From Mucilaginibacter endophyticus (GTDB lineage Bacteria > Bacteroidota > Bacteroidia > Sphingobacteriales > Sphingobacteriaceae): 64,000 nucleotides of DNA. The stretch is from the NCBI RefSeq assembly GCF_003351025.1, contig NZ_QPCG01000002.1, positions 1,257,288-1,321,287 on the forward strand, given 5' to 3'. The notes under the pieces are model-generated. The model had not been told where the DNA came from. It did no database searches and worked only from the letters and a program-made list of their open reading frames with translations. The position numbers and the translations under genes were made by a program. Below, one piece after another: positions 1-7,282 of this stretch; the first letter of the stretch is position 1, and each line of letters opens with the position of its first letter.

Positions 1-2
1 AA

Positions 3-197
3 GGCGCCAAGGACATCATTAACGGTCAAATTATTTCTGAAGCCAAACGCTCGTTACAATTTTCGGCGAAGCCGGTAAAGGAGATTGCCTATCACCTTAA
101 CTTTTCAACGCCCGAGCAATTCAGTCATTTCTTTAAAAAGAACACGCTGATATCTCCTCATCAATACCGCTCGCACTTTGTACATATTGGCATGTGA
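3..197 (+). CDS. AraC-family transcriptional regulator, C-terminal end (5' truncated by window)
   Basis: The open frame enters from the left edge and stops at TGA 195-197. The 64 visible residues are the second half of an AraC/XylS DNA-binding domain: a helix rich in Lys/Arg, then the KPVKEIAYHLNFSTPEQFSH stretch (second helix-turn-helix) and a following FFKK...SPHQYR segment, the usual end of this family. The sensor domain lies outside the window, so the effector is unknown. The next gene is on the same strand 70 bp later, so it may or may not be a target. Confidence 0.85.
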   Translation, partial: GAKDIINGQIISEAKRSLQFSAKPVKEIAYHLNFSTPEQFSHFFKKNTLISPHQYRSHFVHIGM

Positions 198-267
198 TTA
201 GCCTGTTTTAACATTTTTAGCCGGCGGTACCGGCATAATTTTGAGGCATATTAATTCCGTTAAAATT

Positions 268-918
268 ATGTCAGTAAACAAAGTAAAATCAATAGCCGGG
301 ATCACTATTCCCGATAGTACTATCGCCAATCATGCCACCGAACTTTTATTGGAGCACGGCACCGAATTTATCTACAATCATTCGCTCAGAGTCTTTATCT
401 TTTCGTCCCTCAACGGCGAGCGCCGGCAACTAAAATATGATCCGGAATTACTGTACGTTAGTTCCATATTTCACGACCTGGGATTAACGCCACACTACAG
501 CAGCCCTGATAAACGCTTTGAGGTAGACGGCGCCAATGCGGCGCGCGAGTTTCTGAAAAGTTATGGCCTGCCTAAAGATCAATTACAACTGGTTTGGGAT
601 ACCATTGCCCTGCATACAACTATTGGAGTGGCAGAACACAAAGAGCCGGAAGTTGCCCTGATGTATTCAGGCGTTGGCCTTGATGTAATGGGCGAAGGCT
701 ATGAAAACCTAAGCGATGCCAACCGGGAAGAGATCATAACCGCCTTCCCGCGAAATGATTTTAAGAAGAAGATCATCCCTACTTTTTTTGGCGGATTTGA
801 GCATAAAACCGAAACTACTTTTGGTAACATTAAAGCCGATGTTTGCGCTTACATGATCCCCAATTTTCACCGCAAGAATTTTTGCGATTGTATCCTGCAT
901 TCGCCGTGGAAAGAATAA
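268..918 (+). CDS. HD-domain hydrolase (cyanamide-hydratase-like HD family)
   Basis: A 216-residue soluble protein with a metal-binding HD signature: a first His in NHSLRV (about residue 38), the paired FHDLGL (His-Asp at about 69-70) and a later helix with ALHTT (about 115). The NHSLR...FHDLGLT spacing resembles the cyanamide hydratase / YP-type HD group rather than the GD hydrolases of ppGpp metabolism. An in-frame TTG at 241 would add 9 residues, but ATG 268 is the better start because it begins an ordinary MSVNK.. N-terminus. There is no signal peptide. The substrate cannot be read from sequence. It follows the AraC gene on the same strand. Confidence 0.75.
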   Translation: MSVNKVKSIAGITIPDSTIANHATELLLEHGTEFIYNHSLRVFIFSSLNGERRQLKYDPELLYVSSIFHDLGLTPHYSSPDKRFEVDGANAAREFLKSYGLPKDQLQLVWDTIALHTTIGVAEHKEPEVALMYSGVGLDVMGEGYENLSDANREEIITAFPRNDFKKKIIPTFFGGFEHKTETTFGNIKADVCAYMIPNFHRKNFCDCILHSPWKE

Positions 919-988
919 TGGAATTTTAAAACATTTTGCCTTTTTGGTAATTGTATCATTATCAATTAACCAATTAAAAATTTCCGTT

Positions 989-1495
989 ATGAAACATGCA
1001 TTCATTTTTGGGACTACCATTTTTTTAAGTGAGCGAAACACGCTTACTTATAGTGATGGACTTAATAATATTGAGTTTTTGAGGATATTGTCATTTTATG
1101 ACAACCAAAAAGGCAAAGTGCTTTCCATTGATGCCAACATTAACGCGCCAAACGGCGAAGTCATCAGGATAAGCGCCAACAACAATGAAAACAACGCGAA
1201 TGTGCAGCTTGATGTAACCAGCGGTCGTATCAAAGTATTTCAACCCGGTCATGCCGAACCCGTACTGGATGTTTACCAGTTCGATCCGCATGAGTATCCT
1301 GGTTTATCGAGCCATGTGCTTAATGAAATCCATGCCCAGCATCCGGATCATGTGGTGACGATTAAAGGCAATTTCTTTGTTGCCGGAGCGCATTTTCTGA
1401 TTGAAAATGAAAAGATGTTCATTGATAATAATGGCTATGCCAATGGTGTAGAAAATGCGCACAACGGCGTGATTCTATCGGCGGCTGTAGCGTAA
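989..1495 (+). CDS. Conserved-looking hypothetical protein, beta-rich
   Basis: A 168-residue protein. I chose ATG 989 over an upstream TTG at 944 because the sequence before 989 translates into a poor hydrophobic leader, while MKHAFIFGTT is a normal start. It has no signal peptide or membrane segment. The sequence alternates hydrophobic and polar residues as in beta strands and contains several Asn-rich turns (SANNNENNAN). It ends with a Gly/Asn-rich stretch and ILSAAVA. I do not recognise a named family. It lies just before a cluster of hairpin repeats that probably ends its transcript. Confidence 0.6.
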   Translation: MKHAFIFGTTIFLSERNTLTYSDGLNNIEFLRILSFYDNQKGKVLSIDANINAPNGEVIRISANNNENNANVQLDVTSGRIKVFQPGHAEPVLDVYQFDPHEYPGLSSHVLNEIHAQHPDHVVTIKGNFFVAGAHFLIENEKMFIDNNGYANGVENAHNGVILSAAVA

Positions 1496-1509
1496 AATTG
1501 GAAACGCTG

Positions 1510-1632
1510 TCCGAAGTCTCCGACTTCGGACGACTATGCATGTAGTCTGTGACTACATGATTTTTGCAGATCGCGTTATATGCCTGTAGTTGCAAACTAC
1601 AGGCATATAAATTCGAAGTCAGAGACTTCGAA
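1510..1632. repeat. Cluster of four hairpin repeats (REP/BIME-like)
   Basis: Four near-perfect hairpins lie in tandem between two convergent genes: 1510-1530 (9-bp stem, 3-nt loop), 1539-1559 (9-bp stem, 3-nt loop), 1576-1610 (15-bp stem, 5-nt loop) and 1612-1632 (9-bp stem, 3-nt loop). Hairpins 1 and 4 are related to each other in inverted orientation, and so are the cores of 2 and 3, so the element is a nested set of inverted hairpins. It may act as a bidirectional terminator or be a mobile palindromic repeat. No transposase is nearby. Confidence 0.7.
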
Positions 1633-1684
1633 CAGGCAATTACTTCGTTCCTCGTATGACATGGTTTTTATTCGTTACCCACGC

Positions 1685-4411
1685 CTATTCAAACACGCTC
1701 TTCGCTTTCTTAATTGTTTTTTCCAGGTCAATACCTTTTGCCAGTACTCCTTTAAACAGATCTCCGGTTTCTTTCAAGCGATCTATAGAATTAAAAATGG
1801 TAAAATCTTTCATGGTGAGGCCTGGTTTTACTTCATCCCAATGCAGCGGCATAGAAACAGTTGCGCCCGGTTTAGGCCTTAATGAATACGGACCCGCAAT
1901 AGTAGCTCCCGGACGGTTTTGCAAAAAGTCGAGGTACATTTTACCGTTTCGCTTGGCTACCATGCGTTCCAGGCTGGTATAATCGGGAATTTGCTTGTGT
2001 ACAATGTCGACAATCAGCCGGGCAAACATTTGTGATTGATCATAGTCATACTTGGCCCCCAATGGAATATAAATATGCATACCTGTTGAGCCTGATGTTT
2101 TACAATACGATGGCACGTCAATGGCGTCCAGCACTTTTTTCACCTCCAAAGCGGCCTCAATAACCTGGTCGAATGTGTTTTTATCTGGATCGAGATCTAT
2201 CACACAATAGTCAGGGTTATCCGGCGATTTCACGCGGCTAAACCAGGGGTTCATTTCAATACACCCCAACGAGGCCATCCACAGCAAATAGGATTCGTCT
2301 GAACCTACCAGGTATTCTTTATGCTCCCCTTCGCCATTCGTGTAAGGAAAAGTTTTGGTTATCCAGTCGGGCGCCTTGCCCTTCACATCCTTTTGATAAA
2401 AGCTCGGCCCATGAATCCCATCCGGGAACCTGTTAAGCGACATCGGCCTGTCTTTCAGATATGGCAAAATATAATCCGCAACCTGATAATAGTAATTGAA
2501 CATATCCCGCTTGGTTACACCATCTTCGGGCCAGTAAACTTTGCTCAGATGGGTAAACTTGAGCTCGTGCCCGCAAATTTTGCGTACCTGCGTTTCGTCC
2601 TTTGGATTTAGCAGTGTTTTACGATCTGTATTTTCCACGGGTTTAATGGCTTTTGTGTGTTCATCTTTATCCTCGCTCCCGGTTTCCTCTACCGTTTCAG
2701 CGGTATGTTTGGGCGTTTCCAGTACCACATCTTTTGCTTTTTTATCAGCGCGCATACCCTTGAATGACGCCTGCCTGAACACACCATCGCTTGTTACTTC
2801 AGCAAACGCAACTTCGCAAACCAGTTCGGGCTTAAGCCAGGTTGGCTTCGCTCCCATCCGCTGCGGCCTGAAACGCGATGGCTTATCTACATCTGGCTCC
2901 ACCTCAAACGGGCTTTTAGCTGTAATCAGCGGCTTGAATTCCGCAATCATTTCCTTCTGCAGTTTATCCGAAAAACCGGTGCCTACTTTACCTACATATT
3001 GTAGTTTGCCCTTATCATCATACAAAGCCAATATCAACGCGCTGAATGATTTTGAAGTGCCGGCGTTTTTAGTAAACCCGGCAACAATCACTTCCTGCCT
3101 GCGGTGCACTTTTATTTTAAGCCACTCTTTTGAGCGAAGATCAGACGTATAAACACTGCTTGCTTTTTTTGCGATTATCCCCTCTAAGCCGATACGCTCG
3201 GCGGCGTTAAAAAATTCTATGCCGCCGGTATCAAATGACTTGCTCTGCCTGATCTGGTCATTATTGGTTGGCAAAATCGCACTTAAAATAGCCTGACGCT
3301 GCTTTAACGGCAAGCCCATCAGGTTTTTACCTTCATACCAAAGGATATCGAAAACATAATAAACCAAATTGCCATCGGCCTCACTCCTCCAGTTTTGCAG
3401 GGCGCCAAAATCAGAAATGCCTTTATCATTCAATACCAGGATCTCGCCATCAATCACGGCGTTGATCTGCCAGTCTTTCAATAATTTATTGATGGGATAG
3501 TATTTATCAAAAGGAAGATTGTTGCGGGAAATAAGCTCCGCTCCTTTTTTATCTATAACGGCGATGGCCCTGTAGCCATCCCATTTAACTTCGTAAAGCC
3601 AGTCGGAGTCATCAAAAGGCTCATCAACTAAAGTGGCTTTCATGGGTTTGATATTGGTTGGCGCTTTTGATTTTGGGGCTTTTTTCAGCAATGCCTCAAC
3701 ATCAAAGGTTTCGGTATCATTAGTATCAACCTTACTTTCCAGTTTCTCAACCGGTTCGTTCAGGGCTTTTTTTTTAACCGGCTTTTTGGGTTTCTCTAAA
3801 TCTTCTTCGTGGCCATGCTGCCAAACTTTTTCGCTGGTTTTCTCCATGTTTGCAATGGTTTTGCCGGAGAGGATAGATTTATCTTTTTTGGTAATGTCTT
3901 TCGCCGAAGCAAATTCATCATTATGTTTGATAAGCAGCCATCCGTTTTCGCCCATACCATGGGTTTTAACAAGTGCGAATTCGCCTTCCAGCTTTTCGCC
4001 ATGAAGTTTAATTTTTACCGAGCCTGCTTCGAGTTGCTTAAGCAAGTATTTTTCCTGCGCCTTTTTGCCTTTGATCTTATCAATAGGTTCATAAGTACCT
4101 TCGTCCCAAACAATCACGGTACCGCCGCCATATTCGCCCTGCGGAATAATGCCTTCAAAGTTTCGGTAATCAAACGGATGATCCTCAACCATCATAGCCA
4201 AACGTTTGACCTTTGGATCGGTTGACGGACCTTTCGGGATGGCCCAGCTTTTAAGCACGCCATCCATTTCAAGTCTGAAATCGTAATGTAAACGTGAAGC
4301 ATCATGTTTTTGGATCACAAACATCAGGTGATCCTTATCCTTGCTTCTGCCAGCCTTAGGCTCTTTGGTTTTGCTGAAATCGCGTTTCTCTACATACTTT
4401 TCCAGGCTCAT
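1685..4411 (-). CDS. ligD: DNA ligase D (3'-phosphoesterase, ATP-dependent ligase, primase-polymerase)
   Basis: A 908-residue multifunctional repair enzyme of bacterial non-homologous end joining. The domain order is clear. An N-terminal phosphoesterase spans about residues 30-165 (HDASRLHYDFRLEMDG, then VEDHPFDY and PQGEYGGG). A Lys/Glu-rich linker covers about 170-255. The ATP-dependent ligase spans about 257-545, with the adenylated lysine in EVKWDGYR (Lys276). A charged linker spans about 555-610. The C-terminal archaeo-eukaryotic primase-like polymerase domain starts near 618, with the metal-binding VIDLDPD motif and SGSTGMHIYIP. It is known to work with Ku, but no Ku gene is visible in this window. 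It lies 12 bp after the DUF3606 gene, so the two are probably co-transcribed. Confidence 0.96.
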   Translation of the reverse strand: MSLEKYVEKRDFSKTKEPKAGRSKDKDHLMFVIQKHDASRLHYDFRLEMDGVLKSWAIPKGPSTDPKVKRLAMMVEDHPFDYRNFEGIIPQGEYGGGTVIVWDEGTYEPIDKIKGKKAQEKYLLKQLEAGSVKIKLHGEKLEGEFALVKTHGMGENGWLLIKHNDEFASAKDITKKDKSILSGKTIANMEKTSEKVWQHGHEEDLEKPKKPVKKKALNEPVEKLESKVDTNDTETFDVEALLKKAPKSKAPTNIKPMKATLVDEPFDDSDWLYEVKWDGYRAIAVIDKKGAELISRNNLPFDKYYPINKLLKDWQINAVIDGEILVLNDKGISDFGALQNWRSEADGNLVYYVFDILWYEGKNLMGLPLKQRQAILSAILPTNNDQIRQSKSFDTGGIEFFNAAERIGLEGIIAKKASSVYTSDLRSKEWLKIKVHRRQEVIVAGFTKNAGTSKSFSALILALYDDKGKLQYVGKVGTGFSDKLQKEMIAEFKPLITAKSPFEVEPDVDKPSRFRPQRMGAKPTWLKPELVCEVAFAEVTSDGVFRQASFKGMRADKKAKDVVLETPKHTAETVEETGSEDKDEHTKAIKPVENTDRKTLLNPKDETQVRKICGHELKFTHLSKVYWPEDGVTKRDMFNYYYQVADYILPYLKDRPMSLNRFPDGIHGPSFYQKDVKGKAPDWITKTFPYTNGEGEHKEYLVGSDESYLLWMASLGCIEMNPWFSRVKSPDNPDYCVIDLDPDKNTFDQVIEAALEVKKVLDAIDVPSYCKTSGSTGMHIYIPLGAKYDYDQSQMFARLIVDIVHKQIPDYTSLERMVAKRNGKMYLDFLQNRPGATIAGPYSLRPKPGATVSMPLHWDEVKPGLTMKDFTIFNSIDRLKETGDLFKGVLAKGIDLEKTIKKAKSVFE

Positions 4412-4423
4412 AAGGGTAGTACT

Positions 4424-4612
4424 TTATTTGTTGTTCAAATACTTGGCTACCGCTGCTGCCGAATTGCCGACAGCACGCACCGCTGTTTTTAACCTTTCGG
4501 GGCGAACACCAAATTTGTTTGCCCAATACTCAACCTCATAATTTTCACTGGTATTAATAAGGCTGTTATCCGGTGCGCCGGTTTTGTTCCTGTTGTCCAT
4601 AACTGGTTTCAT
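4424..4612 (-). CDS. DUF3606 small protein
   Basis: A 62-residue soluble protein matching the DUF3606 pattern: NRNKTGAPDNSLIN, then a YEVEYWANKFGV helix and RLKTAVRAVGNSAAAVAKYL. Met5 could be an alternative start. The function of the family is unknown. It sits 12 bp upstream of ligD on the same strand, suggesting co-transcription with the end-joining ligase. The long AT-rich stretch upstream (4613-4700) probably holds the promoter, but I could not settle on a convincing -33/-7 pair. Confidence 0.8.
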   Translation of the reverse strand: MKPVMDNRNKTGAPDNSLINTSENYEVEYWANKFGVRPERLKTAVRAVGNSAAAVAKYLNNK

Positions 4613-4700
4613 GACTAATACTGTATCAACAGTACAACTATCTAAAGGTTTGATTATTAATTAATAAATTATTGTAATAAAATTTACAAACTTAAATACC

Positions 4701-4811
4701 TTACTCCCATCCGTCATTTTGTTCGGCATAGTTTGGCATCAACATATAAACAAGTACAGCAAGGCAGGCAAGCAATACAAAGCGGGTTATCCAGAATATA
4801 CACATTTCCAT
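4701..4811 (-). CDS. Small single-span membrane protein (36 aa)
   Basis: A short frame starting at ATG (4811 to 4809) and ending in TAA (4703 to 4701). It begins MEMCIFWITR and is followed by a hydrophobic span with the residues FVLLACLAVLVYML, then a polar tail PNYAEQNDGWE. The layout (short charged start, one membrane helix, acidic tail) is that of real small membrane proteins. It competes with a 62-residue frame over the same bases (4714-4902) that looks Cys-rich and random. I infer it is a gene, with modest certainty. Comparative data would decide. Confidence 0.4.
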   Translation of the reverse strand: MEMCIFWITRFVLLACLAVLVYMLMPNYAEQNDGWE

Positions 4812-5121
4812 AGGTTAATTTTTTTAGATGTTTTCTGTTTGATTTGTTGCGAAACATTATGCACGCTACATGCCAACAATACAACAAGCTGACTACAAGC
4901 AACTTACAACATAATCAAGAAATTTAAATTTACTATATTTCGAGTATTAACGATTATTGGCCACCAATAATCGCCGGTAACATAGGCTATTAAGCAGTTT
5001 CAGCGACACTTGCAAAGCAGCTTCAACATAACTTAAAATAACAAAGCCGGAGGATTGGGTAACCCAATCCTCCGGCTTTTAGATACCCTGAATTCAGGAA
5101 TGTTACTCTTTTCGGAATGCC
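4812..5121. other. Intergenic stretch with one hairpin and one terminator
   Basis: This 310-bp gap holds no convincing gene. It contains a perfect 10-bp stem with a 3-nt loop at 4951-4973 of unknown role, and the strong terminator hairpin at 5043-5080 listed separately. The remainder is AT-rich and may contain the promoter of the 36-residue ORF. Confidence 0.5.
5043..5080 (-). terminator. Rho-independent terminator (works in both directions)
   Basis: A near-perfect 18-bp inverted repeat (AAAGCCGGAGGATTGGGT and its complement) flanked by A-runs on one side and T-runs on the other. It lies 42 bp beyond the stop of the secreted alpha/beta hydrolase gene, so it most likely ends that transcript. 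Confidence 0.85.
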
Positions 5122-6054
5122 TTATTTATCAAGAAAGAAATCAAGCAGGCCTTTTTGTACCTGGGCGGTTTGTTCCTGTACTATCCAATGGCCTGAGTCA
5201 TGAATGATCACCTCTTTCACATTTTCGGCTACAAGCTTAGAGTGATCTGCCAAAAATGCTCCGGCCAAATGATCTGAACCCATAGCTAGCAATGGCATTG
5301 GCAGTTTTTTCTTCATCAACTCAACGTTATCTACTGCGTCCTGGTTAAAGGCGGCAAACCAGTTAAACGCGCCTGTAGTGGCGCCCGGCGCAGAGTAAGC
5401 CCTGATAAACTCATCTGTTTCGGCTTTGGTGAAAGGCTCTTTAACATAGCCTACTATCGGCCAGAAATTGGTCAGGAATAATCCAGCCTTGCCATCAACA
5501 ATTTCTCCTGAATGTGGCATGCCAAAAAAACCAAACCACCATGCTTGTGAACGTACCTGGCTCCAAACAGGCTCTACACCTGGAAGCAGGGCATCAAGCA
5601 AAGCAACTTTTTTAACATCGTCAGGATATTGAGCTGCATAAGCATAAGCTACCATTAAGCCAATATCGTGACCAACCAAATTGATATTTTTAAAACCAAG
5701 GGATTTCATCAGCTCATGCAGATCTGTTGACATTGTCTTTTTATCATATCCACCTACTGGTTTGGCCGATTCACCAACACCCCTTAAATCCGGAGCTACG
5801 ATGGTAAAATGTTTAGAAAGTTCTGGCAATAAGCGGTTCCACATGTACCAGTTTTGACCGAAACCATGCACCAGCAACAAAGGCTCGCCCTGGCCGCCGA
5901 TAACATAATGGATTTTCACACCGTTCACTGTTGCGTATTGATGCTTAAACCCAGCCGGTGGATTTGCCGGTTTAACCTGCGCGTTAGTTATAAATGATAC
6001 GATGGTAAATGACAGTACCAGCACTGTTTTAAGGATTGAATTTATTGTTTTCAT
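5122..6054 (-). CDS. Secreted alpha/beta hydrolase, epoxide-hydrolase type
   Basis: A 310-residue protein with a signal peptide (hydrophobic residues about 10-24, ending ..TNAQ). The alpha/beta hydrolase fold is shown by the oxyanion motif HGFGQNW (about 63-69), PDLRGVGES (about 89-96) and the nucleophile elbow LVGHDIG with Asp130 in place of Ser. The catalytic His is in DSGHWIVQEQ (about 289). An Asp nucleophile is characteristic of soluble epoxide hydrolases and haloalkane dehalogenases; the HGFGQNWYMW context favours epoxide hydrolase. It probably acts in the periplasm. It follows a second alpha/beta hydrolase (6106-6894) 51 bp upstream, likely in one operon. Confidence 0.87.
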   Translation of the reverse strand: MKTINSILKTVLVLSFTIVSFITNAQVKPANPPAGFKHQYATVNGVKIHYVIGGQGEPLLLVHGFGQNWYMWNRLLPELSKHFTIVAPDLRGVGESAKPVGGYDKKTMSTDLHELMKSLGFKNINLVGHDIGLMVAYAYAAQYPDDVKKVALLDALLPGVEPVWSQVRSQAWWFGFFGMPHSGEIVDGKAGLFLTNFWPIVGYVKEPFTKAETDEFIRAYSAPGATTGAFNWFAAFNQDAVDNVELMKKKLPMPLLAMGSDHLAGAFLADHSKLVAENVKEVIIHDSGHWIVQEQTAQVQKGLLDFFLDK

Positions 6055-6105
6055 TTTGTTTGTATTGTTATTGTTTATGTTAAAATTGATTTGTCGTTTG
6101 GTTAA

Positions 6106-6894
6106 TTACTCTGGCAAAGCGCCAAGCCAGCCGGCGATGTATTCTGCGTCTTCAGTCCAGGTTGGCTGTCCAAGCACGTAATGATTGCGACTTTCAGATT
6201 CCCGGTAATCGGTAATTGAGCTTTTGTCGCTGTATTTTTTGTAGTTGGCGTAATTGAGCGAGGCCGGGATAAAATTGTCATTACCGCCCGCTAAAAAAAG
6301 TAGCGGTGTGTGTGGCCTGTTAAAATCTATCCAGGCATCATAAGTCAATGCATCGCGCACCAGGAGCTTTGATTCGGGCGTTGCCAGATCATAATATGCT
6401 TGTTTTTGATCCTCGTAGGTCATGCCATTGGTAAAAGCATACTGCCACTCCCTAAACGACATCAGATATGATTTTTTTGACGAGGTAAAAAAGCCCAGTG
6501 GCCCCCAGCCTGCTTTATAGAATGAATATTTGAAAGTAAATACCCCCTTAGGCTGCAGGGAATGAATGGCGACACCAGCCGCTCCTAAACCCCGCTGCAA
6601 CAATAATTGTGTTATCAGGCCGCCCATTGAATGCCCTATAAGGATGGGTTTGTGAGGTAATGCCTTTATGATATCGGCAAAATATTCGGTTAAACCGGCC
6701 AGGCGTTGGGATGCAATAGCGGCATCGGGTTGCCTTTGGCGCAAATCGCAGGCCGATGCGTTTTTATGTGGCCAGGCTGGTGCAAGGGTGTTATATCCCT
6801 GCTCCTCAAAATATGTCTTCCAGTTATCCCAACTGCTGTTGCTTACAAAGGCGCCGGTTATAAAAACTATCGTTTTTGAAACTTTCTTTTCCAT
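6106..6894 (-). CDS. Alpha/beta hydrolase (Ser nucleophile), cytoplasmic
   Basis: A 262-residue protein with no signal peptide. It has the alpha/beta hydrolase nucleophile elbow LIGHSMGG (Ser89), an N-terminal FITGAFVSNSSWDNW segment, a candidate acid in FLAGGNDNFIPASL, and a His near the end in ESRNHYVLGQ. The substrate is unknown; family members include esterases and lipases. It is the first gene of a probable two-gene operon with the epoxide-hydrolase-like gene. A strong sigma-54-like promoter (6942-6958, minus strand) would give a leader of about 37 nt, and the divergent neighbour is a kinase/sigma-54 activator block. I infer the pair may be its target. Confidence 0.85.
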   Translation of the reverse strand: MEKKVSKTIVFITGAFVSNSSWDNWKTYFEEQGYNTLAPAWPHKNASACDLRQRQPDAAIASQRLAGLTEYFADIIKALPHKPILIGHSMGGLITQLLLQRGLGAAGVAIHSLQPKGVFTFKYSFYKAGWGPLGFFTSSKKSYLMSFREWQYAFTNGMTYEDQKQAYYDLATPESKLLVRDALTYDAWIDFNRPHTPLLFLAGGNDNFIPASLNYANYKKYSDKSSITDYRESESRNHYVLGQPTWTEDAEYIAGWLGALPE

Positions 6895-6928
6895 GATCGC
6901 TCTAAATTCTTGTGCTATGTTTCATCAT

Positions 6929-6945
6929 TTGGCACAATCATGGCA
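6929..6945 (+). promoter_or_regulatory. Possible sigma-54 (-24/-12) promoter, plus strand
   Basis: TTGGCACAATCATGGCA has the -24 element TTGGCAC and a GC at exactly 10 bases from the GG; one position of the -12 element deviates. It overlaps the minus-strand candidate at 6942-6958. It would read towards the first kinase, leaving a leader of over 300 nt, so it is the less likely of the two. Confidence 0.3.
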
Positions 6946-6958
6946 ATCGGCACACCAA
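6942..6958 (-). promoter_or_regulatory. Candidate sigma-54 (-24/-12) promoter for the hydrolase pair
   Basis: On the minus strand TTGGTGTGCCGATTGCC matches the sigma-54 consensus TTGG-N8-TTGC, with 10 bases between GG and GC. Transcription would start near 6931, 37 nt before the ATG at 6894. The CGAAATA motifs at 7046-7121 lie roughly 90-165 bp upstream, the usual place for activator sites. This is a motif match only. Confidence 0.5.
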
Positions 6959-7045
6959 TTAATTAAAAAACTGATTAACAGATATTTAAATAAAAATCAA
7001 AGCTTTACAAATTACTTTATCTCGTGGCGTGACGAAAAAAGGGTT

Positions 7046-7121
7046 GCGAAATAGAGCGGTAAATAGATAAAATGTCGCTCGCCATATTTCGTGACACCGG
7101 ATAGAAAGGACGAAATATCGC
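7046..7121. promoter_or_regulatory. Candidate activator-binding sites (CGAAATA motif, three copies)
   Basis: GCGAAATAGAGCG at 7046-7058, CGAAATATGGCG on the minus strand at 7080-7091, and CGAAATATCGC at 7111-7121. The last two place ATATTTCGT and ACGAAATAT as an inverted repeat 17 bp apart. Related copies occur before the second kinase (8841-8870) and at 13983-13995. I infer binding by the response regulator at 11301-13262; there is no direct evidence. Confidence 0.4.
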
Positions 7122-7251
7122 AAAGTTTTTATCAGGCGTTTTGAACACCTTGGGATTTCATAGGGAGGCCTCTTTTGAATTTATGAATGATAATCAGTAT
7201 TTTACCGGTGCTACCTGCAAAAAACGCCAAATTATGACTATTAAGTAGTTA

Positions 7252-7268
7252 TTGGCCTGCTTTATGCA
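7252..7268 (+). promoter_or_regulatory. Possible sigma-54 promoter before the first kinase
   Basis: TTGGCCTGCTTTATGCA has GG and GC separated by exactly 10 bases and a good -12 element. The predicted start would be only a few nt before the ATG at 7283, which is unusual, so I hold this loosely. Confidence 0.3.
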
Positions 7269-7282
7269 TAGCCAAAAAACTG

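Larger units (their letters stand above)
6895..7282. other. Divergent intergenic region with regulatory motifs
   Basis: This 388-bp gap between the hydrolases and the first kinase holds no gene I believe. It contains three sigma-54-like matches (6929-6945 +, 6942-6958 -, 7252-7268 +) and three copies of a CGAAATA motif (7046-7058, 7080-7091 on the minus strand, 7111-7121). Two of the copies form a perfect 9-bp inverted repeat (7084-7092 with 7110-7118). Confidence 0.55.

Noticed and set aside
1510..1632. A CRISPR array
   Set aside because: The repeats are palindromes of differing sequence with no constant repeat or regular spacer length, and no cas gene is present.
1580..1882. Plus-strand frames over the hairpin cluster and the end of ligD
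   Set aside because: They run through repeats and the antisense of ligD, with no supporting features.
2541..3152. A 203-codon plus-strand frame inside ligD
   Set aside because: A shadow of ligD on the opposite strand; Ser/Leu/Val-rich and no family pattern, while ligD itself is unambiguous.
4714..4902. A 62-codon minus-strand frame
   Set aside because: Cys-rich, random-looking composition; it overlaps the better 36-residue membrane ORF in another frame.
5122..6054. Haloalkane dehalogenase instead of epoxide hydrolase
   Set aside because: Both use an Asp nucleophile, but the HGFGQNW motif is nearer epoxide hydrolases; I kept the broader name because I cannot separate them by sequence alone.
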